Shown here piece after piece: positions 38,876-48,394 of a DNA stretch of 64,000 nt. How positions within the stretch are numbered: position 1 is the first letter of the stretch; the number at the start of each line of letters is the position of its first letter. Source of the stretch: Flavobacteriaceae bacterium (GTDB taxonomy: Bacteria > Bacteroidota > Bacteroidia > Flavobacteriales > Flavobacteriaceae); NCBI GenBank assembly GCA_021739635.1, contig JAIPBH010000004.1, positions 1 to 64,000 of the forward strand. Direction: 5' to 3'. Both the position numbers and the translations under genes were made by a program. A model generated the notes under the pieces. That model saw only the letters and a program-made list of their open reading frames with translations, did no database searches and was not told where the DNA came from.

Positions 38876-39460
38876 ATGAAAATTGTAGGACTCACAGGAG
38901 GTATAGGAAGCGGCAAAACTACAGTAGCAAACATGTTTCATGCTTTAGGAGTTCCTGTTTATATTGCTGATGAAGAAGCTAAAAAGTTAATGACTTCATC
39001 AAAAGTTATTAAAAGAAAACTTATAACCTTATTTGGTGATGATGCTTATATTAATGGTACATTAAATAAACCATTTATAGCTAAAACTATTTTTAATGAC
39101 AAGACAGTTTTAGAAAAAATGAATCACATCATTCATCCAAGAGTTGGCAGTCATTTTAAAAAATGGATGCTAAAACAAAATGCACCATATGTTATTAAAG
39201 AAGCTGCTATTTTATTTGAAAATGGTTCTTATATGCAATATGACTTCATCATAACGGTTACTGCTTCAAAAGAGTTAAAAATAAAACGCTTACTAAAAAG
39301 AGATAACACTACTAAACAAAACATTGAAACCATTATGAAAAATCAATGGAGTGATGAAGAAAAAATAAAGCGTTCTAATTTTGTAATTATAAATTCAGAA
39401 TTAGAAAATACAAGCCAACAAGTCGCTAAAATTCATCAACAAATTCTTGAAACTATTTAA
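38876..39460 (+). CDS. coaE: Dephospho-CoA kinase
   Basis: The 194-residue kinase adds the 3'-phosphate in the last step of coenzyme A synthesis. The P-loop GGIGSGKT (8-15), the N-terminus MKIVGLTG, VPVYIADEEAKKLM, MNHIIHPRVGSHF and KEAAILFENGSY are standard for the family. Length is normal. It ends the glycosyltransferase-YbbR-coaE run. CoaBC at 32135 serves the same pathway. Confidence 0.96.
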   Translation: MKIVGLTGGIGSGKTTVANMFHALGVPVYIADEEAKKLMTSSKVIKRKLITLFGDDAYINGTLNKPFIAKTIFNDKTVLEKMNHIIHPRVGSHFKKWMLKQNAPYVIKEAAILFENGSYMQYDFIITVTASKELKIKRLLKRDNTTKQNIETIMKNQWSDEEKIKRSNFVIINSELENTSQQVAKIHQQILETI

Positions 39461-39472
39461 AAATTCTTAAAC

Positions 39473-39531
39473 TTTAACATTTTTGTTAATGTAAGGTTAA
39501 AACGCAAGATAGCTAAATGTTAAAATGTTAA
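39473..39531 (+). promoter_or_regulatory. GTTAA repeats in the histidine-kinase promoter region
   Basis: GTTAA occurs at 39485-39489 and 39496-39500 (11-bp period), again at 39519-39523 and 39527-39531, and TTTAAC at 39473-39478. The first pair lies about 40-55 bp upstream of the likely start site, where an activator would bind. The same half-site occurs, phased, between degQ and dapF. Confidence 0.35.
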
Positions 39532-39536
39532 TTTTG
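39529..39536 (+). promoter_or_regulatory. -7 box directly before the histidine-kinase start
   Basis: TAATTTTG ends 4 nt before the ATG at 39541. No TTTG at -33. The same 4-nt spacing is seen for ribD and the glycosyltransferase. Confidence 0.55.
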
Positions 39537-39540
39537 AACA

Positions 39541-41112
39541 ATGAGCAAGAGAGTATTTGTCCTATTGGTTCTGTTAATGAGTATGTCTTTAATAGGAATC
39601 ATATTTGTTCAGGCCTATTATATTAAAGATTCTGTTAAGAATGAAAAGGAGCGCTTTGAATTTAATGTAAAAAAAGCATTGAATTATGTGTCTAATGCCA
39701 TTGAAGACAAAGAATTAGATACGTATTTTGAGAAGTATCAAAAATTAATAAGTGATAAGGATATTGATTCTGTTTCAGTATCTCAATTATTTATTTATCA
39801 ACAAAATAACAATACCAAAGAAACACTTATATATAAAAGTGGAGTTTTAGAAGAAAACTATAAATTATCTTCATCGCTCTTTGACATAGGTTTAGATAGT
39901 GCAAATATTAAAAGCATCATTGGAAGCTCAAATCTTGAAGTTTATAAAAACGACGATATTTCTAACAAAGACTTAAAAAAATCACCTATTGTAAATATTA
40001 TTAATAGTGGCAGATTATTGGATGCCGAAAGAAATTATTTTAATAAACAATTTAAAGCTTTAACAAAAACAATTCCAGTTTATCAACGTGTTACCAATCA
40101 ACAAATTTCAAGTCTTTTAAGAAAAAAACTTAACGAAGATAATATTGATATTGATTTTGAATTTGCCATATACGGAAATGATTTAGCGACCAAAGTACAT
40201 AGTGATAATTTTGATAAAAGTTCAGAATCAACATTTAATGTTCCTATTTTTTATGATGAAAACAATCAAAGTAATTACAAGCTTTTAGTGAGTTTTCCTG
40301 ATGACAATAAATTCATTTTATCATCTATCATAGGCATGATTTTGTTGTCAGTAATTTTTACATCCATTATCATTTTAGCATATTCAAGTGCCTTGTATCA
40401 GTTAGTTAAACAACGTAAAATCTCGCAAATAAAAACAGATTTTATAAACAACATGACCCATGAATTTAAAACACCAATTGCTACCATAAATTTAGCACTT
40501 GATGCCATTAAGAATCCTAAAATTATTGACGATAAAGAAAAGGTAATACGGTATCTTAACATGATAAAGGAAGAAAACAAACGCATGCATGCGCAGGTAG
40601 AAAATGTATTACGAATATCTAAACTAGAAAAAAACGAACTCAATATAAGTAAAGATAGAGTTAAGTTGCACGACTTAATTAACGATGCCATTGCGCATGT
40701 TGAGCTTATTATTGAAGACAGACAAGGTCACATTAAAACATTTCTTGATGCAGATAAATCGTCTATTTTGGCTAATGAAACACATTTTACAAACGTGATA
40801 GTTAATATTCTGGATAATGCCATTAAATATTCGCCAGAAGCACCAAAAATAGAAGTATATACAGAAAATGTTGGAACCAACATTTTATTAAAAATAAAAG
40901 ATCATGGAAGCGGCATGAGTAAAGCTGCCCAAAAACGTGTGTTCGAAAAATTTTATAGAGAACACACTGGAAACATACATAACGTTAAAGGTCATGGTCT
41001 TGGCCTAGCGTATGTGAAACGAATAGTAGATGACCATCAAGGTCATGTAAAAGTTGAAAGTGAAAAAGATAAAGGAAGCACATTTATAATAAAGCTTCCG
41101 CTAATAACATAA
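39541..41112 (+). CDS. Membrane sensor histidine kinase
   Basis: The 523-residue protein has a membrane helix at about 5-25, a periplasmic sensing part to about 260, a second helix about 260-284, then the kinase core. The phosphorylated histidine is H307 in NNMTHEFKTPIATI. The ATPase has the N-box NILDNAIKYSPEAP, G1 DHGSGM and G2 GHGLGLAYVKRIV. The arrangement is that of an OmpR-group sensor such as RprX of Bacteroides. Signal unknown. The response-regulator gene starts 2 nt after its stop. The promoter carries GTTAA repeats, which could be the partner regulator's own sites. Confidence 0.94.
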   Translation: MSKRVFVLLVLLMSMSLIGIIFVQAYYIKDSVKNEKERFEFNVKKALNYVSNAIEDKELDTYFEKYQKLISDKDIDSVSVSQLFIYQQNNNTKETLIYKSGVLEENYKLSSSLFDIGLDSANIKSIIGSSNLEVYKNDDISNKDLKKSPIVNIINSGRLLDAERNYFNKQFKALTKTIPVYQRVTNQQISSLLRKKLNEDNIDIDFEFAIYGNDLATKVHSDNFDKSSESTFNVPIFYDENNQSNYKLLVSFPDDNKFILSSIIGMILLSVIFTSIIILAYSSALYQLVKQRKISQIKTDFINNMTHEFKTPIATINLALDAIKNPKIIDDKEKVIRYLNMIKEENKRMHAQVENVLRISKLEKNELNISKDRVKLHDLINDAIAHVELIIEDRQGHIKTFLDADKSSILANETHFTNVIVNILDNAIKYSPEAPKIEVYTENVGTNILLKIKDHGSGMSKAAQKRVFEKFYREHTGNIHNVKGHGLGLAYVKRIVDDHQGHVKVESEKDKGSTFIIKLPLIT

Positions 41113-41114
41113 TT

Positions 41115-41819
41115 ATGGAAGAAAAAAACAAGAAAATTTTATTAGTAGAAGATGATCCAAATTTTGGAACCATTCTTAAAGACTATTTAATGATGAATGA
41201 TTATGACGTAGTTCATGCCAAAAATGGTATGGAAGGTTTTGAAAAATTTAAAAAAGACGATTATGATTTATGTATTTTAGACGTCATGATGCCTTATAAA
41301 GATGGCTTTACATTGGCTAAAGAAATACGTGAAAAAAATAAAGAAGTGCCTATTGTGTTTTTAACGGCTAAAACCATGAAAGAAGACGTTTTAAAAGGCT
41401 ATAAAGTAGGCGCAGATGATTACTTAAACAAACCTTTTGATAGCGAAGTGTTGCTTATGAAAATTAAGGCCATCATGCAACGTAAAGCCACAGAAACCAT
41501 TTCAGATAGCAAACAATTTGAATTTAAAATAGGTGATTTTGATTTAAACTCTAAACTTCGGTTTTTACGTTACAAAGGTGGCGAACCTGTAAAACTATCG
41601 CCAAAAGAAAACGAATTATTACGCTTATTAGCACTTCATGAAAATGATTTAATGCCAAGAGCATTAGCATTAACAAAAATTTGGAGAGACGACAACTATT
41701 TCACCTCAAGAAGTATGGATGTTTATATAGCTAAGTTGCGTAAATATTTAAAACTAGATGAAAAAGTTGAAATTTTAAACATTCACGGAGAAGGCTTTAG
41801 GTTAGTGGTTAATAGCTAA
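41115..41819 (+). CDS. OmpR/PhoB-family response regulator
   Basis: The 234-residue protein has a receiver domain with acidic pair EDD near residue 13, the phosphorylation site D56 (CILDVMMPYKDGF), and T/K switch residues in PIVFLTAK and NKPF. A winged-helix DNA-binding domain of the OmpR/PhoB type follows from about 135 (LSPKENELLRLLALHEND, RSMDVYIAKLRKYLK). It pairs with the histidine kinase 2 nt upstream and resembles RprY. Members of this family bind direct repeats with about one-turn spacing. Its transcript ends at the terminator at 41843-41872. Confidence 0.95.
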   Translation: MEEKNKKILLVEDDPNFGTILKDYLMMNDYDVVHAKNGMEGFEKFKKDDYDLCILDVMMPYKDGFTLAKEIREKNKEVPIVFLTAKTMKEDVLKGYKVGADDYLNKPFDSEVLLMKIKAIMQRKATETISDSKQFEFKIGDFDLNSKLRFLRYKGGEPVKLSPKENELLRLLALHENDLMPRALALTKIWRDDNYFTSRSMDVYIAKLRKYLKLDEKVEILNIHGEGFRLVVNS

Positions 41820-41842
41820 TATTAAATGTTTAGATTAATAAA

Positions 41843-41872
41843 AAAATCCAGCTTTTTAGCTGGATTTTTTTT
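41843..41872 (+). terminator. Terminator of the two-component operon
   Basis: AAAATCCAGCT (41843-41853) pairs with AGCTGGATTTT (41858-41868), loop TTTT, followed by T to 41872. Confidence 0.92.
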
Positions 41873-42032
41873 GGTATGTGCTATAAGTTTATAAAAAAAA
41901 TTTAATCATTTAACTTTTAAGATATAAATAGTTTTAATTATTAATATCGATAGTTAAACGAAGTTATAACTTTTTTCTGACAAAGTCAAAAACATAAGCG
42001 TATTAAAAAACAGGTTGTTGTAAACTAAAAAA

Positions 42033-42692
42033 TTATAGAACTTGTTTTAATAACCACGCTTTAAGCTCGTAAAAATTTTGTGGTGCTACGCCATGTCCTA
42101 CTGGAAACTCTGAATATTGATGCTTGATGTGTAAAGCATTTAAAAAAGGCGTTGTTTGTCTTGCCCAATCTACTGGAATCACTTGGTCTACACTTCCATG
42201 CGAGCAATAAAAATCTAAATGCGAGTAATCTTTGTTCTCTATATCCTTGGGTAAAATATCTTTATTGATGTATCCGCTTAAAGCGACTACATTTTTAATT
42301 TTTTCAGGATAGGTTAAAGCAACAGCATAACTTAAAATGGTGCCTTGACTAAAACCTAAAAGGCTTACATTGTGTTTATTTACAGGATAATTAGCGGTTG
42401 CTTCATCAATGAATTTAGCAATTATATCTCTGGATTCTTTGGCTTGCTCATTATCACTCCATTTTCCTTGAACAGCATCAAAATTGATAGCATACCAAGC
42501 ATGTCCGTATGGTTGTAAGGTGTATGGCGCGCGTACTGAAATAATAAATAGTTCTTCTGGTAATTCACTGGCAAATGAGAACAAATCATGTTCATCACTA
42601 CCATAACCATGCAGCATAATTAACAATGGTGCATTTTCAACTAAACTAGATTTTTTAATAATATGTTGTAAAGAAAGGGTGTTGTTAATCAT
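42033..42692 (-). CDS. Alpha/beta-hydrolase, carboxylesterase/phospholipase type (YpfH-like)
   Basis: The 219-residue hydrolase belongs to the phospholipase/carboxylesterase family. MLHGYGSDEHDLFSFA is the oxyanion region, the nucleophile is S115 in LLGFSQGTIL, the acid is probably in GSVDQVIPVDWAR, and the histidine is in FPVGHGVAP. It would cleave short-chain acyl esters or thioesters. No signal peptide. It is the last gene of an apparent operon with DUF4870, the dihydroorotase homologue and the BatA-type gene, starting directly after the DUF4870 stop. Confidence 0.9.
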   Translation of the reverse strand: MINNTLSLQHIIKKSSLVENAPLLIMLHGYGSDEHDLFSFASELPEELFIISVRAPYTLQPYGHAWYAINFDAVQGKWSDNEQAKESRDIIAKFIDEATANYPVNKHNVSLLGFSQGTILSYAVALTYPEKIKNVVALSGYINKDILPKDIENKDYSHLDFYCSHGSVDQVIPVDWARQTTPFLNALHIKHQYSEFPVGHGVAPQNFYELKAWLLKQVL

Positions 42693-43025
42693 TTAATTTC
42701 CAATGGTTGCAAATAATTTTTGAAAGAAAGCACCAACTAATGGTACTTCTTGTTCTTTTCCGCCAATGGCATTTATAAAACCATAAATAAACAAAACTCC
42801 AAAAAACATATAAAAGCCAAAAGTGGCAAACCAACTATCAAAATAACTGGTTATGAAGCCTAATATTGGAAACATAATCCATAAGCCTAAAGCTTGTCTC
42901 ATGTGAAATGCAGCAAATGAATTTTTCTTGTCATTATTTAAAAAATAGGCAACAATAGTTCCCACAATAGAAAGATAACTTATAATTGCGATTCCTTTTC
43001 CTTCTTCTACATCTTGATTTGCCAT
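42693..43025 (-). CDS. DUF4870 (Tic20-like) small membrane protein
   Basis: The 110-residue protein has three membrane helices. The pattern EEGKGIAIISYLSIVGTIVA, NDKKNSFAAFHMRQALGLWI and FYMFFGVLFIYGFINAI fits DUF4870, a family with distant similarity to Tic20 of chloroplasts. Function is unknown. It lies 5 nt downstream of the dihydroorotase homologue and touches the esterase gene. Confidence 0.85.
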   Translation of the reverse strand: MANQDVEEGKGIAIISYLSIVGTIVAYFLNNDKKNSFAAFHMRQALGLWIMFPILGFITSYFDSWFATFGFYMFFGVLFIYGFINAIGGKEQEVPLVGAFFQKLFATIGN

Positions 43026-43030
43026 AATAG

Positions 43031-44284
43031 TTAGTTTAGAGAAATTTTATTGTTAGCAATAATTCCGTACACTTTCCCTTTTAAATCCTGATCTTCAAAA
43101 ATGGCATTTTTTGATTTTGAAAGGATGTCATTTGCAGTGAAAGTATATTTGGTATCAGGATTAAAAAGTGTGATATTCAATATATTACCAATATTTATAG
43201 GGGTTTGTTCTGCACCGAATCTTGATTTTCCTTTGGTTAAAAGTTCAATGGTTTTTTTGGTTGTAAATAGCGTCTGTAAAGCACCAAAAGCACTTTCTAA
43301 ACCAATAGTTCCGTTTTTGGCGTGATCAAATTCTACTTTTTTATGCTCAATATCAATCGGGTTATGGTCACTTGTTATCATATCAATGGTGCCATCTTTA
43401 ATGCCTTCAAGCAAAGCATCAACATCTTGTTGTATGCGTAAAGGTGGTAAAACTTTATACGCCGTATTAAAATCATTTAAAACAGCATCTGTAAAAAATA
43501 AATTATGAATGGCCACACTACAGGTAACATCTAGCTTTTTCTTTTTCGCTTCTCTAATTAAATTTACAGAACCGGCAGTTGAAATAGTTGGTATATGAAG
43601 TTTTCCGTTGGTATATTCTAAAAGAAATAAATCTCTTGATACTTGCAATTCTTCTGATAAGTTTGGGTTTCCTTTTAATCCTAAAGAGGTGCTTGTGATA
43701 TTTTCATTCATAACACCTAAACCAGTAATCTTATTGTCTTGTGGAAATGAGCAAACCAATCCATTAAAACTGCTTGTGTATTGCAAAGCTAATTTCATTA
43801 GATTTGCGTTTGATACTGGCTTTTGATAATCATAAAAAGCCACGGCACCAGCACTTTTCATATCAAACAATTCTGCTAAATCTTCTCCAAGGCTATCTTT
43901 TGTTAAAGCGCCAATTGGCAAAAGTTTTACGGCATTGTGTTCTCCTTTTGAAGTTACAAAAGTCACATCACTATTACTGTCTATTACCGGACTTGTATTA
44001 GCATTCATGGCTACAGTGGTAAAACCTGACGCTGCTGCTGTTTTAAGACCATTTTTAATGGTCTCACGATCTTCAAATCCAGGTTCACCAAAACACACAC
44101 TACTATCAAACCAACCTTGAGAAATATGAAGATTTTCAAAAGTTATTTCTTGATACTTTTTAGGATTTTTTAAATGGAGACCAATTTCAGAAATAATACC
44201 TTTTTCAATTAAAAGATCTTGAGTTGTATTATGAAACTCACTTTTTGGATCTATAATTTTAGCTGATTTTATAAGTATGTTCAT
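43031..44284 (-). CDS. pyrC: Dihydroorotase homologue lacking metal-binding residues
   Basis: The 417-residue protein aligns along its length with type I dihydroorotases, which close carbamoyl aspartate to dihydroorotate. But the zinc-binding motif that is normally DxHVHLREPG reads D60-S-S-V-C-F-G-EPG: both histidines (positions 62, 64) and the substrate arginine (66) are changed. The HAED histidine is F180 (SFPQD) and the His of HvST is T233. Later parts (VLPPLRIQQDVDALLEGI, ITSDHNPID, H260) are kept. It is therefore probably non-catalytic, like the inactive PyrC-type subunits that stabilise aspartate carbamoyltransferase in Pseudomonas. The start overlaps the BatA-type gene by 4 nt. Confidence 0.87.
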   Translation of the reverse strand: MNILIKSAKIIDPKSEFHNTTQDLLIEKGIISEIGLHLKNPKKYQEITFENLHISQGWFDSSVCFGEPGFEDRETIKNGLKTAAASGFTTVAMNANTSPVIDSNSDVTFVTSKGEHNAVKLLPIGALTKDSLGEDLAELFDMKSAGAVAFYDYQKPVSNANLMKLALQYTSSFNGLVCSFPQDNKITGLGVMNENITSTSLGLKGNPNLSEELQVSRDLFLLEYTNGKLHIPTISTAGSVNLIREAKKKKLDVTCSVAIHNLFFTDAVLNDFNTAYKVLPPLRIQQDVDALLEGIKDGTIDMITSDHNPIDIEHKKVEFDHAKNGTIGLESAFGALQTLFTTKKTIELLTKGKSRFGAEQTPINIGNILNITLFNPDTKYTFTANDILSKSKNAIFEDQDLKGKVYGIIANNKISLN

Positions 44285-46203
44285 TTAAAGTATTTTAATA
44301 TGAGCATTTCAATAATCAAGAACGCTAATGCAAAAATAGCAAACCATTTCCATAGCTCATTAATTTTTGTCTCACTTTTTAATGTATTAAAAATGTCGGT
44401 AACAGAATTGCTAAGTGTTATATTTTTTAAACTTGAAATATCTTGATACGTTAACTGGCTTTCGGTTCTATTATAATTATAGCTCACGTTTTTAATAGGC
44501 ACATTTTTTTCGTTAATTGAATATATGTTTGCCACAGAAGGCTCATCAATAGTACTGATAACAACTTTATTATTGTAATACTGCTGTTTAGGAATTAAAT
44601 TAACATCTTTAGAAACAAGAGATAAAATAGCATCTTGATTTAAATTCACCGAAATATCAAAAGTATTTTCATTTCCAATAGTATAATACAAAGCAGGAAT
44701 TTTAAAACTAGCCTTAGCCATATTATAAAATGTTGGAACTATTAATGGCGAGTTTTTAAAGTCTGAATTTGAAGCATCTAATGACGATGTAAAAATGTAA
44801 CCTTGATTATTTTCAATTAAAAAAGGCTTGCTATCTTCAAATTCAAGCATGGAAGCATTTGATTGATTTTTAAGATTATAAAAACTTTCAACTTTAGGAT
44901 ATTGAAAATTAGTAACCTTTTTTTCAAAAACCCCATTAGCATATAAAGGATGCGAATAGTTTATAGTTGTTACCTGTTTTTGGGTTTCTAAAATAGGTTT
45001 AAATAACGTGTTATAATTTATTAAAAGTGAATTATAAGATTGAATGTCAATATCTTTTGAAGGAATAACTATTAAAAAACCGCCTTGTTTAGTAAATAAT
45101 TTCAAAACACTGGTTAAAGCGCTTGGAATGTTGTTAAGTTCATTTAAAACAATCAAGTTTTGGTTATTAATAATATTGTAATCTAATTGCTTTAAAAGTG
45201 TTGAAGAATAATTAAATTCTTTTTCAGTATAAATGCGTTTTAAAAAGGTGTCATCACTATTGTTTATGGTAAACACATTAATTTTAGGAGCTTTGTTAAT
45301 GTTAAAAAATAAGTTGTTATCATATTGTAAATGAGTATCTTCAATAGATATTTTTCCATTAATTATTTCATTTACAGGAAGCGAAAAGGCGGTTTCTGCT
45401 TCTTTATTTATGCTAACAGATGTTTTTGCTATCAATTGATTATTATTAAATAAAGAAACAGGTAAATTATCAACAGATTTACCTGTAGTTTTTAAAATAA
45501 CTTTCAATTCTAAATTATTGCCTGATGTATTTGAAATGTAGGCAGAATCAATAGATATATTATTGATGTTAATTGGATTGAGTTTAACAGCATGAATGTT
45601 GAATAAAGAATCATTTACTGGGTTAAAAGCTGTATTGTTTTCTTGAAAATCAGATATAAAAATAATATTTTTTATGCTTGTTGATGGTTTGAAAAGCTTT
45701 TTACATTTCAATAAAGCGGCATCATATGACAATGATTTTGAAGAATATTCAAGTGTTAATAACTCGTTTTTAATAGCTTTAATGGTTGTGTTTTTATAAG
45801 TGTTTTCATTAGTAATTAATGATATGTTTTCAGCTTCAGGAACATTGCTAATAATATCTTGAATGGCTCGTTTTAAAAGCTCTCCTTGATTTCCTTTGGC
45901 TTGCATACTAAAAGAATTATCAAGATAGATAACTGTTTCACTTTCAGAATTAATACGGTCTGTATTTGCTAAAAATGGTTGTGCAAAGGCAAAAATGAGT
46001 GTAGCCAATATGAGTAATCTGGTAAGTAAGGCTAACCATTTTTTTAATTGCGAACTTTTACGAGTTTGTATCGTAACTTCTTTTAAAAAAGCAACATTGG
46101 TAAACGCTTCTTTTTGAAATTTTCTAAATTGAAATAAATGAATAATAATTGGGATTAGCAGTAAAAATAAAGCGTAAAGAAGTTCTGGATGTTTAAACTG
46201 CAT
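44281..46203 (-). CDS. BatA-type membrane protein with von Willebrand A-like domain
   Basis: The 640-residue protein begins with the BatA N-terminal motif (FKHPELLYALFLLLIPIIIH, two membrane helices at about 8-26 and 57-79, with FRKFQKEAFTNVAFL between). A vWA-like domain follows (from about 90; ETVIYLDNSFSMQ is the metal-site DxSxS, here DNSFS). A long region without clear domains and a last membrane helix (about 617-637) complete it. In aerotolerance operons BatA-like proteins work with MoxR ATPases, but none is adjacent here. It leads the transcript that includes the dihydroorotase homologue. Confidence 0.87.
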   Translation of the reverse strand: MQFKHPELLYALFLLLIPIIIHLFQFRKFQKEAFTNVAFLKEVTIQTRKSSQLKKWLALLTRLLILATLIFAFAQPFLANTDRINSESETVIYLDNSFSMQAKGNQGELLKRAIQDIISNVPEAENISLITNENTYKNTTIKAIKNELLTLEYSSKSLSYDAALLKCKKLFKPSTSIKNIIFISDFQENNTAFNPVNDSLFNIHAVKLNPININNISIDSAYISNTSGNNLELKVILKTTGKSVDNLPVSLFNNNQLIAKTSVSINKEAETAFSLPVNEIINGKISIEDTHLQYDNNLFFNINKAPKINVFTINNSDDTFLKRIYTEKEFNYSSTLLKQLDYNIINNQNLIVLNELNNIPSALTSVLKLFTKQGGFLIVIPSKDIDIQSYNSLLINYNTLFKPILETQKQVTTINYSHPLYANGVFEKKVTNFQYPKVESFYNLKNQSNASMLEFEDSKPFLIENNQGYIFTSSLDASNSDFKNSPLIVPTFYNMAKASFKIPALYYTIGNENTFDISVNLNQDAILSLVSKDVNLIPKQQYYNNKVVISTIDEPSVANIYSINEKNVPIKNVSYNYNRTESQLTYQDISSLKNITLSNSVTDIFNTLKSETKINELWKWFAIFALAFLIIEMLILKYFK

Positions 46204-46443
46204 GTTATGTTTATATTTTTCATCTGATAACCTTTATTGCGATTTAGCTGTCAGATGCCATTTGTTGAAAAGAGCATTGTTTATAATAGATATAATAGCT
46301 TTTCTCATTTCAAACCTACATAATTTTTTTCATTTTTATAGCATTCTTTAAAGCCAAAAATTTTAAAACATACTCAAAAATTAAGATTACTTTTTATTAA
46401 AAGTATTAACATAACATTATGAACTAAAAATGTAACATAATTT

Positions 46444-46451
46444 TATTTTTG
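46444..46451 (+). promoter_or_regulatory. -7 box of the M61 peptidase gene
   Basis: TATTTTTG matches TAnnTTTG and is 33 nt upstream of the ATG at 46485. No clear -33 TTTG. The rest of the 280-bp gap (46204-46484) shows nothing else. Confidence 0.45.
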
Positions 46452-46484
46452 GCGTCATAAAACAGATTATAATAAATTTAAAAC

Positions 46485-48377
46485 ATGAAAATTAGAATAG
46501 TATCCGCATTATTTATAGCAATGTTAGTTGCTAGTTGTAGTTCAACAAAAAACTCAGGATCTGATTTAGCTGTTAGTTTACCAATAGATACTCAGATAAA
46601 TTTAACTAAAGTAGTTAATGATAAAGTACCTGTTACCATTAATCCAGGACGTTTTACAACAGAAACTGTAACGTATCATTTGCCAAAAGTAGTTCAAGGA
46701 ACCTATTCTGTAAGTGATTTTGGAAAATATGTTGATGATTTTAAAGCGTTTGACTACAAAGGCAATGAGCTCACTTTTAATAAAACAGATACAAATACAT
46801 GGGTCATTAATGGCGCTGTTAATTTAGACTACATTACTTATTATGTTAATGATACTTTTGATATTGAAGTCACTGGTGGTATTGGTGGTGACACACCTTT
46901 TTCTCCAGCAGGAACAAACATTGAGTCAGATAATTATGTATTAAACCTTCATGGTTTTATTGGTTATTTTGATTCTTTAAAGAATAATCAATACAAACTT
47001 GAGGTGACTGCACCAGCAGATTTTGTGCGTTCGTCTGCATTACAAAATGCAGGAATTAAAACAAGTGATGACGCAAAAACGGCTACAACCATGTATGTAG
47101 CTCCAAGATATTTTGATATTACTGATAACCCTATGATGTATGGTAAGTTTACGGTTGAAGAGTTTCAAGTTGGAGGTATTAAAATTGTGTTAAGTGTCTA
47201 TTCGCCAAATAACATGCATTCTGCTTCCTCATTAAAGGACGCTATGTATAAAATGATGCAAGCTCAAAAAACTTATTTAGGAGATATTAATAGTACATCA
47301 CGTTACGATATTTTCTTATATCTGTCTAAAGGAGAACAAAACTCACCAAAAGGTTTTGGTGCTTTAGAACATCATACTTCTACGGTAGTTGTTATGCCAG
47401 AAGCTATGCCAGAAGATGCCTTAGCTGAAAGTATGATTGAAACCGTTTCACATGAATTTTTCCATATTGTAAGTCCGTTATCAGTTCATTCTGAAGATGT
47501 TCATTATTTTGATTATAACAACCCTACTTTTTCAAAACATTTGTGGATGTACGAAGGTGTAACCGAGTATTTTGCAAATTTATTTCAAGTAAACCAAGGC
47601 TTAATTTCAGAAGAAGATTTTTACGGTAAAATAATGGGTAAAATTCAAACGTCATTACAAATGAATGATAGTATGAGTTTTACAGAAATGAGCGAAAATG
47701 TATTAAAAGATCCGTATGCAAAACAATATTATAATGTCTATCAAAAAGGAGCATTAATTGGGATGTGTGTTGATGTTTTAATGCGCGAAGAAAGTAATGG
47801 ACAACGTGGCATTTTATCACTTATGAAAGAATTATCAAATAAATACGGTAAAAATAAACCCTTTGAAGATGATAAGTTATTTGATGAAATTGTTGCCATG
47901 ACATATCCTTCATTAAGAACATTTTTTGATACGCATGTTATAGGTACAACACCTATTAACTATAACGAATTTTTCAATAAAGTAGGATTAGAAATTAAAG
48001 CGGATAAAGTAGAAACCAACTATATACAAAATGCAGGAGCATTAATTGTTAGTGGCGACGGACAAAAAGGCACCATATTTTTTACTGATTTAGTTTTAGA
48101 TAATAGTTTTTGGGCTGAACAAGGCGTTCAACCAAATGACGTCATAAAAGAAATTGATGGTAAGCAAGTAACATTACAAAGTGCTAATCAAATTTTACAA
48201 GATGTTTATATGTGGAAACCAGGAAAAGATGTCGAGGTAAAACTTGACAGAGAAGGTAAAGAAATTATTATAAAAACAAAAACCACACAATCTTATACTC
48301 AAGGAGAGGCATTAATGCCAAAAGCAGATGCTACAGAAGCTCAAATAGCATTGCGTGAAGCTTGGTTAAAAGGATAA
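46485..48377 (+). CDS. M61 glycyl-aminopeptidase-type lipoprotein with PDZ domain
   Basis: The 630-residue protein has a lipobox (MLVASCSS; C18). The catalytic zinc site is H323-E-F-F-H327 in ETVSHEFFHIVSP, with the third ligand likely in WMYEGVTEYFANLF. Before it lies an N-terminal beta domain, and after it (about 540-610) a PDZ domain (QGVQPNDVIKEIDGKQV). This is the M61 family layout. It would trim peptides at the cell surface or in the periplasm. It is transcribed alone and converges on a shared terminator with the S10 peptidase. Confidence 0.92.
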   Translation: MKIRIVSALFIAMLVASCSSTKNSGSDLAVSLPIDTQINLTKVVNDKVPVTINPGRFTTETVTYHLPKVVQGTYSVSDFGKYVDDFKAFDYKGNELTFNKTDTNTWVINGAVNLDYITYYVNDTFDIEVTGGIGGDTPFSPAGTNIESDNYVLNLHGFIGYFDSLKNNQYKLEVTAPADFVRSSALQNAGIKTSDDAKTATTMYVAPRYFDITDNPMMYGKFTVEEFQVGGIKIVLSVYSPNNMHSASSLKDAMYKMMQAQKTYLGDINSTSRYDIFLYLSKGEQNSPKGFGALEHHTSTVVVMPEAMPEDALAESMIETVSHEFFHIVSPLSVHSEDVHYFDYNNPTFSKHLWMYEGVTEYFANLFQVNQGLISEEDFYGKIMGKIQTSLQMNDSMSFTEMSENVLKDPYAKQYYNVYQKGALIGMCVDVLMREESNGQRGILSLMKELSNKYGKNKPFEDDKLFDEIVAMTYPSLRTFFDTHVIGTTPINYNEFFNKVGLEIKADKVETNYIQNAGALIVSGDGQKGTIFFTDLVLDNSFWAEQGVQPNDVIKEIDGKQVTLQSANQILQDVYMWKPGKDVEVKLDREGKEIIIKTKTTQSYTQGEALMPKADATEAQIALREAWLKG

Positions 48378-48394
48378 TTAAATTATAACATAAA

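Noticed and set aside
41873-42032. Third copy of the ATCGAT element (TATCGATA near 41945)
   Set aside because: Only the 8-bp core is present; the AAAAT extension and the second half 21 bp away are missing.
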